Source of the DNA: an uncultured Alphaproteobacteria bacterium
GTDB lineage: Bacteria; Pseudomonadota; Alphaproteobacteria; HIMB59
Assembly (NCBI GenBank): GCA_902518505.1
Contig: CABYGG010000001.1
Span: forward strand, 62,001-126,000
DNA: 64,000 nt
Reading direction: 5' to 3'
Position numbers and translations under genes: made by a program. The number at the start of each line of letters is the position of its first letter. Position 1 is the first letter of the stretch. Below are positions 54,108 through 62,534 of this stretch, in pieces. The notes under the pieces are model-generated. The model did not search any database. It was given only the letters and a program-made list of their open reading frames with translations, and was not told where the DNA came from.

Positions 54108-55562
54108 ATGTATTTAGGTATTGATCTTGGTACTTCTTCGATGAAGTGTTTGCTACTTGGAGAAGAACAAGAAATTTTGTTGAGTGTTATTAGTGAAGAT
54201 ATACCACTGTCCACGCCTCAAAATGGCTGGTCAGAACAAGATCCATCATTTTGGATAAAAGCGTTAGATCAGTGTATCAAACAAATTGTTTTAAAATTTG
54301 ATTTATCGCAGATTAAAGCTGTATCTTTTTCCGGACATATGCATGGTGCAACTTGTATTGATAAAAATTATAAGGTCATAAGGCCATGTATACTTTGGAA
54401 TGATACACGTAGTTTTAAGCAGTGCAGTCAAATTATGGCTGACGAAACTGTTATGGATATAGCTGGAAATATAGCAATGCCTGGTTTTACATCTCCAAAA
54501 ATCTTATGGATGAAAGAACACGAAAGTGAAAATTTTAAATCAATTGCAAAGGTTTTATTGCCGAAAGACTATTTAAGGTTTTATTTAACGGGAGAGTTTT
54601 TTAGTGATTTGTCAGACGCAGCAGGCACTTATTGGTTAGATGTTAAAAATAGAACTTGGTCTAATAAACTTTTAGACATTGGCTCAATGGATATCTCGCA
54701 AATGCCTAAAACTTGTGAGGGGACCGATCAAACAGGTGTAATTAAAAAAGATATTGCAGAAAAATATGGCTTTAATAACTCTTGCAAAGTATTTGGTGGA
54801 GCAGGAGATAATGCTGCAGCCGCTGTTGGATTAGGGCTTTACCAAGAGGGAAATGCTTCATTATCTTTGGGTACTTCTGGTGTAATTTTTGGTTCAACAA
54901 AAAATTTTTTAAAAAATTATGATGATGCTATACATTCCTTTTGCCACTGCTTACCAGAAACATGGCATCTTATGTCAGTGATGCTCTCTTGTACCTCAAA
55001 TGTTAATTGGTTTATAAATAATTTTAATTCATCAATTGATGAAATTAATAAAGTGTTAAGTGCTGTTTTAAATAATTTTTCTGAAATAAATAGATACCCT
55101 TATTATCTTCCTTATCTCACAGGTGAGAGAACCCCAATTAATGACCCTCATATAAGAGCAAGTTTTCACGAAATGAGTATTGACACTAATCGAGATACAT
55201 TAATCTACAGTTTAATAGAAGGTATTTCTTTCGGTTTGTATGATAATTATTCTTCCTTAGTTAAGACAGGTATAAAGTTAGATAACATCTTTGTAATAGG
55301 AGGTGGTTCTAAAAATGATAGCTGGATACAAATACTTGCTTCATTGATGGAGAGAGATTTATCTATAACAGATGCGTCAGATACAATGGCTGCTTTTGGG
55401 GCTGCTAGAATAGCATTTCTTGGTTACAATAATTTAAAACCAAGAGAAGCCCTTAGTCTTCCAAAAGTCAAAAAAATTATAGGTAAGAATGAAATTCAAA
55501 CGGATATCTTAAAAGACAGATTTTTAAGGTGGAAAAGCTTTTATTTAGGAAAAAATGTCTAG
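54108..55562 (+). CDS. xylB: Xylulokinase-type FGGY kinase
   Basis: A 484-residue FGGY kinase with phosphate loop LGIDLGTSSMK (3-13), SFSGHMHGATCID with the xylulokinase-type MHG, ILWNDTR, GGAGDNAAAAVG, SLGTSGVIF, and VIGGGSKNDSWIQILAS near the C terminus. MHGA and WNDTR are the usual marks of xylulokinase, making xylulose 5-phosphate. Substrate could be D-xylulose from the lyxose isomerase or from other ketoses. Leaderless start suspected. It overlaps the next gene, an FrcK-type kinase, by eight bases. Confidence 0.9.
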   Translation: MYLGIDLGTSSMKCLLLGEEQEILLSVISEDIPLSTPQNGWSEQDPSFWIKALDQCIKQIVLKFDLSQIKAVSFSGHMHGATCIDKNYKVIRPCILWNDTRSFKQCSQIMADETVMDIAGNIAMPGFTSPKILWMKEHESENFKSIAKVLLPKDYLRFYLTGEFFSDLSDAAGTYWLDVKNRTWSNKLLDIGSMDISQMPKTCEGTDQTGVIKKDIAEKYGFNNSCKVFGGAGDNAAAAVGLGLYQEGNASLSLGTSGVIFGSTKNFLKNYDDAIHSFCHCLPETWHLMSVMLSCTSNVNWFINNFNSSIDEINKVLSAVLNNFSEINRYPYYLPYLTGERTPINDPHIRASFHEMSIDTNRDTLIYSLIEGISFGLYDNYSSLVKTGIKLDNIFVIGGGSKNDSWIQILASLMERDLSITDASDTMAAFGAARIAFLGYNNLKPREALSLPKVKKIIGKNEIQTDILKDRFLRWKSFYLGKNV

Positions 55563-56193
55563 TAACCAAAGAATAGAATTCCCTGAATTAGTAAACAAAA
55601 TACTAGAAAATGTTATTAAAATTAATCAAAGTCGTTATTTTATTGCAATTTCAGGAGCGCCAGCATCTGGAAAAAGCACAATATCTGAAAAATTAAAGTC
55701 TGAACTAATATCAAAAAACCACAAATCAAGTGTTCTTCAAATGGATGGATTCCATCTAGATAATAATATTCTTGAGAAAAAAAAATTGATTGAGAGAAAA
55801 GGGGCACCGGAAACATTTGATGTACTAGGTTTATTAAATTGTTTATTAAGATTAAAAAACGAGGGTGAAGTAATTGTTCCTATCTTTGATAGATCATTAG
55901 AACTATCAAGATCATCTGCATTAGTCATATCTGAGAATACAAAAATTATAATAGTAGAGGGTAATTATTTATTGCTTGATCAAGAACCATGGAGAAAAAT
56001 TCATAATTTTTTTGACACGACTATTATGATTGATTGCAATAAAGATATTTTAGAAAAAAGATTAATTGAAAGATGGGAGAGTTATGGGCTATCTAATGAT
56101 CAAATTAAAAATAAAGTTTATAAAAATGATCTTCCAAATGGATTAAATGTTATTAGTAAAAGTATTTCTGCTGAATTTAATTTAATAAATTAA
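55555..56193 (+). CDS. FrcK/uridine kinase-like P-loop sugar kinase
   Basis: A 212-residue P-loop kinase with Walker A ISGAPASGKST (32-42), QMDGFHLDN (Asp as catalytic base) and IIVEGNYLLLDQEPW, and a C-terminal lid with KRLIERWESYG. This is the uridine kinase/pantothenate kinase-like group that includes FrcK, found with frcBCA in rhizobia. A fructose or nucleoside kinase role is inferred from that link; specificity is unknown. It overlaps xylB by eight bases and converges with frcA (four-base overlap); in rhizobia it lies downstream of frcA on the same strand. Confidence 0.8.
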   Translation: MSSNQRIEFPELVNKILENVIKINQSRYFIAISGAPASGKSTISEKLKSELISKNHKSSVLQMDGFHLDNNILEKKKLIERKGAPETFDVLGLLNCLLRLKNEGEVIVPIFDRSLELSRSSALVISENTKIIIVEGNYLLLDQEPWRKIHNFFDTTIMIDCNKDILEKRLIERWESYGLSNDQIKNKVYKNDLPNGLNVISKSISAEFNLIN

Positions 56194-56954
56194 TCTTGAG
56201 GTGGTTGCTTAGCACCTGTCATATATGCGACAGCATCAGACATTTCATGTTTCTTTGGGTCAATTACACATAATCGGGTTCCAAGTCTATGAATATGTAT
56301 TCTATCAGCTACTTCAAAAACATGAGGCATGTTATGAGAAATTAATATGATGGGAATTCCTCTAGACCTCACCTCACCGATTAATTCTAAAACTCTTCTA
56401 CTTTCTTTGACACCTAGAGCGGCAGTAGGCTCATCCATAATAACGACTTTAGTTCCAAATGATGTTGCTCTTGCAACTGCAACACCTTGCCGTTGGCCTC
56501 CAGACAATGTTTCAACTAATTGATTTATATTTTGTATGGTTAATAGACCAAGATCAGACAGTCGTTTTCTAGCTTCATCTGCCATTGCTTTTTTATCTAA
56601 AAATTTTAAAAAACTACCCATAAAGCCTTTTTGTCTAATTTCTCTGCCTAAAAACATATTATCAGTGATTGATAAAGCAGGTGAAAGTGCAAGGTTCTGA
56701 TAAACAGTTTCGATACCTAATTTTCTTGCTTCTATAGGTGATGTAAAAGTAACTTTATTTCCATCAAGCAATATTTCACCACTATCAGGTATAACAGCAC
56801 CACATAACACCTTAATTAGTGTAGATTTTCCAGCACCATTGTCTCCAATTACTCCCAAAACCTCACCTGGATAAAGCTCTAAATCAGCACTATCGAGTGC
56901 AACAACTTTACCGTATTTTTTTGACAACTTATTTGCTACTAGCACTGGCTGCAT
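56190..56954 (-). CDS. frcA: Fructose/ribose-type ABC transporter ATP-binding protein
   Basis: A 254-residue single ABC ATPase (rather than the fused double ATPase of RbsA): Walker A GDNGAGKST at 37-45, ETLSGGQRQGVAVARA, Walker B VVIMDEPTAALG and an H-loop in ILISHN. Single-domain architecture is the hallmark of FrcA. The reading frame extends 26 codons further upstream, but ATG 56954 overlaps the frcC stop (TAATG) and gives the usual N terminus MQPVLVANKLSKKYG. It energises import of fructose, with ribose and mannose as known rhizobial substrates. It ends four bases into the convergent frcK-like gene. Confidence 0.9.
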   Translation of the reverse strand: MQPVLVANKLSKKYGKVVALDSADLELYPGEVLGVIGDNGAGKSTLIKVLCGAVIPDSGEILLDGNKVTFTSPIEARKLGIETVYQNLALSPALSITDNMFLGREIRQKGFMGSFLKFLDKKAMADEARKRLSDLGLLTIQNINQLVETLSGGQRQGVAVARATSFGTKVVIMDEPTAALGVKESRRVLELIGEVRSRGIPIILISHNMPHVFEVADRIHIHRLGTRLCVIDPKKHEMSDAVAYMTGAKQPPQD

Positions 56955-58048
56955 TATGCTGAGACCTTTCTTATCCATTGATCTATTCCAACAGCTACTA
57001 TAATAAGACAACCTAAAGCAAATCTTTGCCACAATACATCAAGACCTGCTATGGACAGACCTGAGCTAAATACACCCACAATCAAAGCTCCAAATAAAGA
57101 GCCAATTATAGTGCCCCTTCCACCAAAAAGAGAAGTTCCACCTATTACAACAGCTGTGATGGAGTCTAAGTTACCCTCATAAAAAGATGTTGGAGACACT
57201 GAACCAACTCTACCTATGGAAACCCATGCTCCAATAGCAACAACAAGACCAGCAACAGCATAAATTGAAACTAACATCCTATCAGTTCTAATACCTGATA
57301 ACTCAGCAGCCTCCTTATCATCGCCAATTGCGTAAACATGCCTCCCCCAAGCAGTTTTATTGAGTAAAAACCAGAGAAAAACGAAAATACCAATCATGAG
57401 GAACGCACCGTAAGTGAATACAAAACCCCCAAGATTTATTCTCTCTCCCCAAAAGTGCAGAAGAGGAGCATTTACTTCAATATCGGAGCTTCTAATAGAT
57501 TGAGATCCAGTAAAGAATATTACTAGTGCAAAAAATATATTCCAAGTTCCTAAAGTAACTATAAACGGAGGCAATCTTAAGCGGGTTACCAGTAACCCAT
57601 TGAAAGCACCTGTTGCAATACCAGAGATAAACCCCACTGCTATTGCTGGGAGGGTTGGAACTCCCATTTCAACAGAAAGCTTACCCATAAATACTGATGC
57701 TAAAACCATCATTGCAGCAACACTTAAATCAATTCCAGCAGTTAATATTATTAAAGTTTGAGCAGCTGCAAGAATACCGACAATTGTAACTTGTTGTACA
57801 ATCAGAGATAAATTAAAAGCAGAGAAAAATTTTCCTCCAGCGATGAAGCCAAATGCAATAACGCTTAATATTAAAATAATAACAGGAACTATTGTTGGAT
57901 TACCGTGAAGAAAATGTTGAATTTTTTTTAGTGTAGTTTGTTCACCTAAATCAAAAGAGTGATGATCTTGATCTTTTTCTCCTATATCAGTTGTGAATTT
58001 AGGTTGATCTTTTAGATCTTTAGAAATGTCATCAGAAACTTTATTCAT
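56954..58048 (-). CDS. frcC: Fructose/ribose-type ABC transporter permease
   Basis: A 364-residue inner-membrane permease of the RbsC/FrcC family. The N-terminal ~45 residues are polar and cytosolic, then about ten membrane segments follow, with LIILTAGIDLSVAAMMVLASV and the coupling loop ISGIRTDRMLVSIYAVAGLV and GGTSLFGGRGTIIGSLFGALIVG characteristic of this family. It forms a homodimeric channel with FrcA and receives sugar from FrcB. It follows frcB after 59 bases containing an 11-bp hairpin and overlaps frcA by one base. Confidence 0.93.
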   Translation of the reverse strand: MNKVSDDISKDLKDQPKFTTDIGEKDQDHHSFDLGEQTTLKKIQHFLHGNPTIVPVIILILSVIAFGFIAGGKFFSAFNLSLIVQQVTIVGILAAAQTLIILTAGIDLSVAAMMVLASVFMGKLSVEMGVPTLPAIAVGFISGIATGAFNGLLVTRLRLPPFIVTLGTWNIFFALVIFFTGSQSIRSSDIEVNAPLLHFWGERINLGGFVFTYGAFLMIGIFVFLWFLLNKTAWGRHVYAIGDDKEAAELSGIRTDRMLVSIYAVAGLVVAIGAWVSIGRVGSVSPTSFYEGNLDSITAVVIGGTSLFGGRGTIIGSLFGALIVGVFSSGLSIAGLDVLWQRFALGCLIIVAVGIDQWIRKVSA

Positions 58049-58065
58049 TTAAAAAATATCATAGC

Positions 58066-58091
58066 TTCAGGGCAGAATAATCTGCCCTGAA
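58066..58091 (-). promoter_or_regulatory. 11-bp hairpin between frcB and frcC
   Basis: TTCAGGGCAGA at 58066-58076 and its exact complement at 58081-58091 flank an ATAA tetraloop. It lies in the frcB-frcC spacer, 17 bases after the frcB stop. A T-run (TTTTTT) follows on the minus strand only after about 10 bases. It likely stabilises frcB mRNA or partly terminates, so the binding protein exceeds the membrane parts. Confidence 0.7.
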
Positions 58092-58107
58092 TAATAAAAT
58101 TATTGGA

Positions 58108-59142
58108 TTAACCCCAACATCTATCCATACCTTCTTTGACACTAATTGATGGAACTCCGCTGGCAGCATCATCTGTAACTAAGTTCACACCAGTGTTAAA
58201 GAAGTCAAGACCTGGAGTATTTTCAGGCTTTGAACCATCTTCAGCCCAGGCTTTAATCGCCTCAACACCAAGTGAAGCCATTAACAATGGGTATTGTTGA
58301 GATGTAGCACCTATAATTCCTCTTTCAACGTCAGCCACACCTGGGCAACCTCCGTCAACTGAAGCAATAAGAACGCTACCATCATCTTTTCCAACTGCTT
58401 TTAATGCCTCATATGCACCAACAGCTGCTGGCTCATTAATAGTGTACACAACGTTTATGTCTGGGTCTTTTTGTAGACATTTTTCCATTGCAGTTCTTCC
58501 ACCTTCTTCGTTACCGTTTGTAACTTCATTACAGATAATTCTTGGATCATCCTCATCTCCCCATCTGGAAACGTCTTTTACATCGATTCCAAATCCAGAT
58601 AAGAAACCTTGATCTCTAAGAACACCAACAGAAGGTTGACTCTCGTTAAGGTCTAACATTGCAATTTTGGCATTAGCAGCATCTGCTCCTAACTTTGCAG
58701 CAACCCAAGCTCCACCTAACTCACCTGCCTTGAAGTTATCAGTTGCAAAAGTAGAGTCTGCAGCTGTAATTGGCTCTAGTGGTGTGTCAAGAGCAATGAC
58801 TAGTAAACCATTGTCTTGAGCATTTTTTAATGGAGTAACAATAGCTTTTGTGTCAGATGCAGCAATTAAAATACCTTTTGCACCTGAAGCAATACAAGTC
58901 TCAATAGCTCTTACTTGAGTCTCATGGTCACCATCAACTTTACCCGCAAAGAATGATAATTTGACACCTAATTCATTAGCTCTCGCTTCTGCTCCTTCTT
59001 TCATTTTAACGAAGAAAGGATTGATGTCTGTTTTTGTAATTAAGCAAGCTTCAACAGCGTGGCTTCCTGCTTTTGCTGGCATAGTAGCAAAAGTAAAAGC
59101 AACAGCCATAAGTGAAGCTAGAACTAGAGATAATTTTCTCAT
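58108..59142 (-). CDS. frcB: Sugar ABC transporter periplasmic binding protein (FrcB type)
   Basis: A 344-residue periplasmic protein. A signal peptide covers residues 1-25 (hydrophobic core [14 protein letters not shown], cut after AKA), followed by the class I binding-protein pattern [58 protein letters not shown] and [20 protein letters not shown]. Similarity is highest to FrcB and other fructose/ribose/xylose binders. It delivers the sugar to FrcC-FrcA. AGGAGG (59156-59151) lies eight bases before the ATG, among the strongest ribosome sites here. The 76-base upstream gap holds two palindromes and TTGACA. Confidence 0.93.
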   Translation of the reverse strand: MRKLSLVLASLMAVAFTFATMPAKAGSHAVEACLITKTDINPFFVKMKEGAEARANELGVKLSFFAGKVDGDHETQVRAIETCIASGAKGILIAASDTKAIVTPLKNAQDNGLLVIALDTPLEPITAADSTFATDNFKAGELGGAWVAAKLGADAANAKIAMLDLNESQPSVGVLRDQGFLSGFGIDVKDVSRWGDEDDPRIICNEVTNGNEEGGRTAMEKCLQKDPDINVVYTINEPAAVGAYEALKAVGKDDGSVLIASVDGGCPGVADVERGIIGATSQQYPLLMASLGVEAIKAWAEDGSKPENTPGLDFFNTGVNLVTDDAASGVPSISVKEGMDRCWG

Positions 59143-59172
59143 AGTTATTTCCTCCTATATATAGTCACATTC

Positions 59173-59199
59173 ACAATATCCTATTGTCATGTCAACATG
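59173..59199. promoter_or_regulatory. Tandem palindromes in the frcB promoter, candidate operator
   Basis: ACAATA-TCC-TATTGT (59173-59187) is directly followed by CATGT-CA-ACATG (59188-59199), both perfect; GCTAGC follows at 59199-59204. TTGACA (minus strand, 59195-59190) is embedded in the second palindrome. The site lies about 30-55 bases before the frcB ATG, suited to a sugar-responsive repressor. No regulator gene is in the window. Confidence 0.5.
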
Positions 59200-59218
59200 C
59201 TAGCTAAATTTTAATTTT

Positions 59219-60694
59219 TTAGTCTTGATTTTTCACAAAATGTTTATCAACTATTTCTTTCCATGAACTAAAAGAATTTCTTATAGAGTCATCCTTATTA
59301 GGAATAATTTTAGAGTTTTTCACCTTAAAATCGTTTAAACCAGTAGTATTTTTTAAATTATGATAATACTGCATTCCAAAAAGTAACGCACCATACGATG
59401 ACATATCCTCCATTTCAGGGATATTTAACTCAATTTCTAAAAGGTTACTTATAATTTGAAGGAAAAACTTATTTTTTACCATACCACCATCAATGGACAA
59501 ATTTTTTAAATCAAGATTTCTTGATTTTTTCATAAACTCTAAATACACGACCACTTGGTAAGCAACAGACTCTAATCCAGCTCTGACCAAATGATTGGTA
59601 TTTGTAGATGCACTTATTCCAAAGAATGCAGCCCTAGCGTCTGATATCCAAAATGGAGGACCTAGCCCTGAGAAGGCAGGTATTAGATAGACTCCATTAT
59701 TATCTTTTTCTTTTTTTGATAAGACTTCACTATCCTCAGGCTTATCAATTAATTTTAAATTGTTTTTAAGCCATGAAATCGTTCCTCCAGCGAATGAGTT
59801 TAGGCACTCTAATGCATAGATATTCTGTTTATCACTTGTGAAAGCAAGGGAGGTTAGTGAATTTTCATCGATAATCATCTCATTGCCAATATTTGTTTGA
59901 ATGTTAAAACCAGTTCCTGTCGTGATTTTAGTATCACCTTTATCAAAACAAAAATTTGCAAAAAATGAAGCTTGCGCATCACCAGCGACTCCAATTATAG
60001 GTATTAACTTTTTAAATGCTTTATTAAAATCACTCTCTCCAAAAATATTTGAACTATTGAGTATTTTTGGAAGTTTCAAATTATTGCAATTAAAAATATT
60101 TAATAAATTTTGATCCCAAGAATTTTCTAAACAATTAAATAATAAGGTTCTTGATGCATTTGTAGTATCAGTCACATAAGAATTTAGGTTTGTAAATCTA
60201 TAAATGAGATATGTTTCGATTGTTCCAAATAAGATATCCCCATTGTCAATTTTCGATTTAACTTCTGATTTGTTCTCATAAACCCATTTTAATTTACTGC
60301 CAGAAAAAAAAGTATTAGGTTTAAGACCAGTTTTATCAATAATTTCTTTATTTTTTGACTTATCGTTTAGAATTCCCTCACAAATTTTTTGACCTCTAGT
60401 ACACTGCCAAACAACAGCATTATGTATTGGTTTTCCATCTTTTTTATTAAAAAGCGTAAATGTTTCTCTTTGATTAGTTAGACTGATGAATTTAGGATTT
60501 GAAATAATTTCTGATGCCTTTTTAACTAACTCTAATAAGTTTTGATAAATTTCTTCTAAATCGTGTTCAATATAACCTTCATCTGTGATTATTTGCTGGT
60601 GTCCCTTTTGAAATCTTTTTACGACCTCTAATTTTTCGTTAAAAACAATAACTGTTGTGGATGACGTACTTGAGTCAATAGTTATATAACTCAT
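59219..60694 (-). CDS. FGGY kinase, glycerol-kinase-like with altered substrate residues
   Basis: A 491-residue FGGY kinase of glycerol kinase type: TNQRETFTLF (Arg76, Glu77), VVWQCTRG (Trp96), AGDAQASFFANF (Asp239), GTGFNIQTNIG and GLGPPFWISDARAAFFG with GGMVKNKFFLQ at the C terminus. Two glycerol contacts of the E. coli enzyme look changed: the Tyr135 place is Phe129 and the Phe270 place is Asn264. The substrate is therefore probably not glycerol but a polyol or ketose. It overlaps the transketolase C-subunit gene by four bases and precedes frcB by 76 bases, so it serves a sugar brought in by FrcBCA. Confidence 0.85.
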   Translation of the reverse strand: MSYITIDSSTSSTTVIVFNEKLEVVKRFQKGHQQIITDEGYIEHDLEEIYQNLLELVKKASEIISNPKFISLTNQRETFTLFNKKDGKPIHNAVVWQCTRGQKICEGILNDKSKNKEIIDKTGLKPNTFFSGSKLKWVYENKSEVKSKIDNGDILFGTIETYLIYRFTNLNSYVTDTTNASRTLLFNCLENSWDQNLLNIFNCNNLKLPKILNSSNIFGESDFNKAFKKLIPIIGVAGDAQASFFANFCFDKGDTKITTGTGFNIQTNIGNEMIIDENSLTSLAFTSDKQNIYALECLNSFAGGTISWLKNNLKLIDKPEDSEVLSKKEKDNNGVYLIPAFSGLGPPFWISDARAAFFGISASTNTNHLVRAGLESVAYQVVVYLEFMKKSRNLDLKNLSIDGGMVKNKFFLQIISNLLEIELNIPEMEDMSSYGALLFGMQYYHNLKNTTGLNDFKVKNSKIIPNKDDSIRNSFSSWKEIVDKHFVKNQD

Positions 60695-61632
60695 TTGTTA
60701 AGTAAGTCTTTTGATATTTCAGCTATCTTTTCTGGACTCATATTATAGTGATCTAATACATCAGCTTGAGATCCATTAATCATATATTCATCAGGTATTC
60801 CAAGTATTTTGAGTTTTACATTTATATTATTTTGAGCAATCAGGCTCGCACAACATTCACCAAGTCCTCCAAATATACTATGTTCTTCGACTGTTAAAAT
60901 TGCTTTTGAGTTTTGAGAAAATTCTATAAATGTTTTTTTATCAAAGGGCTTTATTGTATGCATACTGATAATTGAACAATGAATATTACTTTTTTTTAAA
61001 ATTTCACTTGCCAAGTATGCTCGTTGCAAAGTTTCGCCAGTTGCTACAATTGTTAAATCCTCTCCTTTTTTTACTACAATAGATTTTCCAATTTTAAATT
61101 TTGTGCCTGGAGGATGAATATCCATCATTGGTTTTTTTCCATACCTAATGTAAAGGGGATGATTATATGAAATAGCTTGTTTTATAACTTCGGCTGCTTC
61201 AAAGTTATCCGCAGGTGCAACTATTGTCATATTATTGATTGTTCTTAAAGTAGCAAAGTCATGGATGGAGTGGTGTGTAGATCCTAGCTGTCCATAACTT
61301 ATTCCTGCACTAATGCCTATTAACGAAACATTTAGGTCAGAGTAAGCAACATCATTTTTTATTTGCTCTAAAGCTCTAGCAGTTAGAAAACTTGCAGGTG
61401 ATACTCCAAATACAATCTTTCCCCCTGCAGCCAATCCTGATGAAACTCCAACCAAATTTTGTTCAGCGATGCCAACTTCAATGATTTGATTAGGCAATTC
61501 TTTACCAAAAGGAACCAATTTACCTGATCCTCTCGAGTCACTAGTAACAACTATAATATTTTTATTTTTCCTTGCCTCTTTAAGTAGTGTCTCAGAAAAG
61601 ACCTCAAGATTTGGTTTACCAATTTCATTCAT
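60691..61632 (-). CDS. Transketolase C-terminal (pyrimidine-binding) subunit
   Basis: A 313-residue protein equal to the pyrimidine (Pyr) and C-terminal domains of transketolase: FVVT-like IIVVTSDSRGSGKL, QIIEVGIAEQNLVGVSSGLAAGG with the catalytic Glu that activates thiamine diphosphate, GSTHHSIHDFATLRTI, and a C-terminal domain with VEEHSIFGGLGECCA. It works with the partner subunit encoded just upstream (eight-base overlap) as a split, alpha2-beta2-type enzyme. It moves a two-carbon ketol unit between sugar phosphates; the cellular acceptor is not known. Also matches AptB-like apulose-4-phosphate transketolase subunits. Confidence 0.9.
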   Translation of the reverse strand: MNEIGKPNLEVFSETLLKEARKNKNIIVVTSDSRGSGKLVPFGKELPNQIIEVGIAEQNLVGVSSGLAAGGKIVFGVSPASFLTARALEQIKNDVAYSDLNVSLIGISAGISYGQLGSTHHSIHDFATLRTINNMTIVAPADNFEAAEVIKQAISYNHPLYIRYGKKPMMDIHPPGTKFKIGKSIVVKKGEDLTIVATGETLQRAYLASEILKKSNIHCSIISMHTIKPFDKKTFIEFSQNSKAILTVEEHSIFGGLGECCASLIAQNNINVKLKILGIPDEYMINGSQADVLDHYNMSPEKIAEISKDLLNK

Positions 61633-62452
61633 AAGAATTTAGTTTCTCATTTAACTCTGAGATAGCGCTTTCATATTCATCCTTATTCGGTACTTTGTGG
61701 TGCCAGTCAATCTGATTTTCAATAAAACTTACACCCGATCCTTTAGTTGTTTTTGCAATTATTACAGTTGGCTTATTTTCCTTAACGGGGACATGCTGAA
61801 ATACAGATAAAAGATCAGAAATATTATTTCCATTAGTAGAAATAGTTTCAAAACCAAAAGACTTAAATTTTTTATCAATTGGTTCAATAGGATTTACATC
61901 TTCAGTTTTTCCAGTAATTTGTAAATCGTTTCTATCAACAATTACAATTAAATTATCTAAGTTATATTTTGAGGCAGTAGTACAAGCCTCCCAAACCGAA
62001 CCCTCCGAGAGCTCCCCATCTCCCAATAAAGAAAACACTTTATTGTTTTTTTGATCAATTTTTTTGCATATTGCTAAACCCACAGCGACTGAAAGACCGT
62101 GACCAAGAGCTCCAGTATTATGTTCAATCCCAGGTACCTTTTTTGTAGGGTGACCTATAAAGTGTGAATTAAATTGATTCAAGGTATTTAGATCTTTTTT
62201 TGAATAAAAACCGCAATCACATAATACTGTGAATAATGCTTCCACAGAGTGTCCTTTACTTTGAATAAAATGATCACGATCCAAGTTCGGAAAATTTTTG
62301 GGAGAAATGTCCATAACTGAATTGTAAAGAACATTCAAAATATCAATACAAGAAAGGCTCCCCCCAGTATGACCTGCACCAGATTTAAAAATTATTTCAA
62401 GAATAGTTTTTCTATATTCTAATGATTTCTTTTTTAAATTTTTCTCATTCAT
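61625..62452 (-). CDS. Transketolase N-terminal (thiamine-diphosphate-binding) subunit
   Basis: A 275-residue PP-domain protein of a two-subunit transketolase. GAGHTGGSLSCIDIL lies near 25-39, SKGHS at 65-69, GALGHGLSVAVG at 114-125, and the GDGE...N motif (144-147 to Asn175) binds the ThDP-metal. The C-terminal part has HKVPNKDEYE. Splitting into N and C halves is common in rhizobial sugar operons and in the D-apiose pathway. The gene is the first of the kinase-transketolase unit and divergent from the isomerase gene, sharing an 82-base promoter region. ATG at 62452 has no clear ribosome site. Confidence 0.9.
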   Translation of the reverse strand: MNEKNLKKKSLEYRKTILEIIFKSGAGHTGGSLSCIDILNVLYNSVMDISPKNFPNLDRDHFIQSKGHSVEALFTVLCDCGFYSKKDLNTLNQFNSHFIGHPTKKVPGIEHNTGALGHGLSVAVGLAICKKIDQKNNKVFSLLGDGELSEGSVWEACTTASKYNLDNLIVIVDRNDLQITGKTEDVNPIEPIDKKFKSFGFETISTNGNNISDLLSVFQHVPVKENKPTVIIAKTTKGSGVSFIENQIDWHHKVPNKDEYESAISELNEKLNSYE

Positions 62453-62534
62453 AGTGAATAGATAAAGAATATCCCCTTTCTAGGCTCGATCAATTATTAT
62501 ATATTACATTTAGTAAGGTAGGAGGTAATAGGAC

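Noticed and set aside
56955-57032. Extended N terminus for FrcA starting at 57032
   Set aside because: It would overlap 78 bases of frcC with a non-conserved Cys/Tyr-rich stretch; ATG 56954 in TAATG fits the family.
59219-60694. Plain glycerol kinase in a glycerol operon
   Set aside because: No glpF, glpD or glpR nearby, two substrate-contact positions changed, and the gene is coupled to transketolase.
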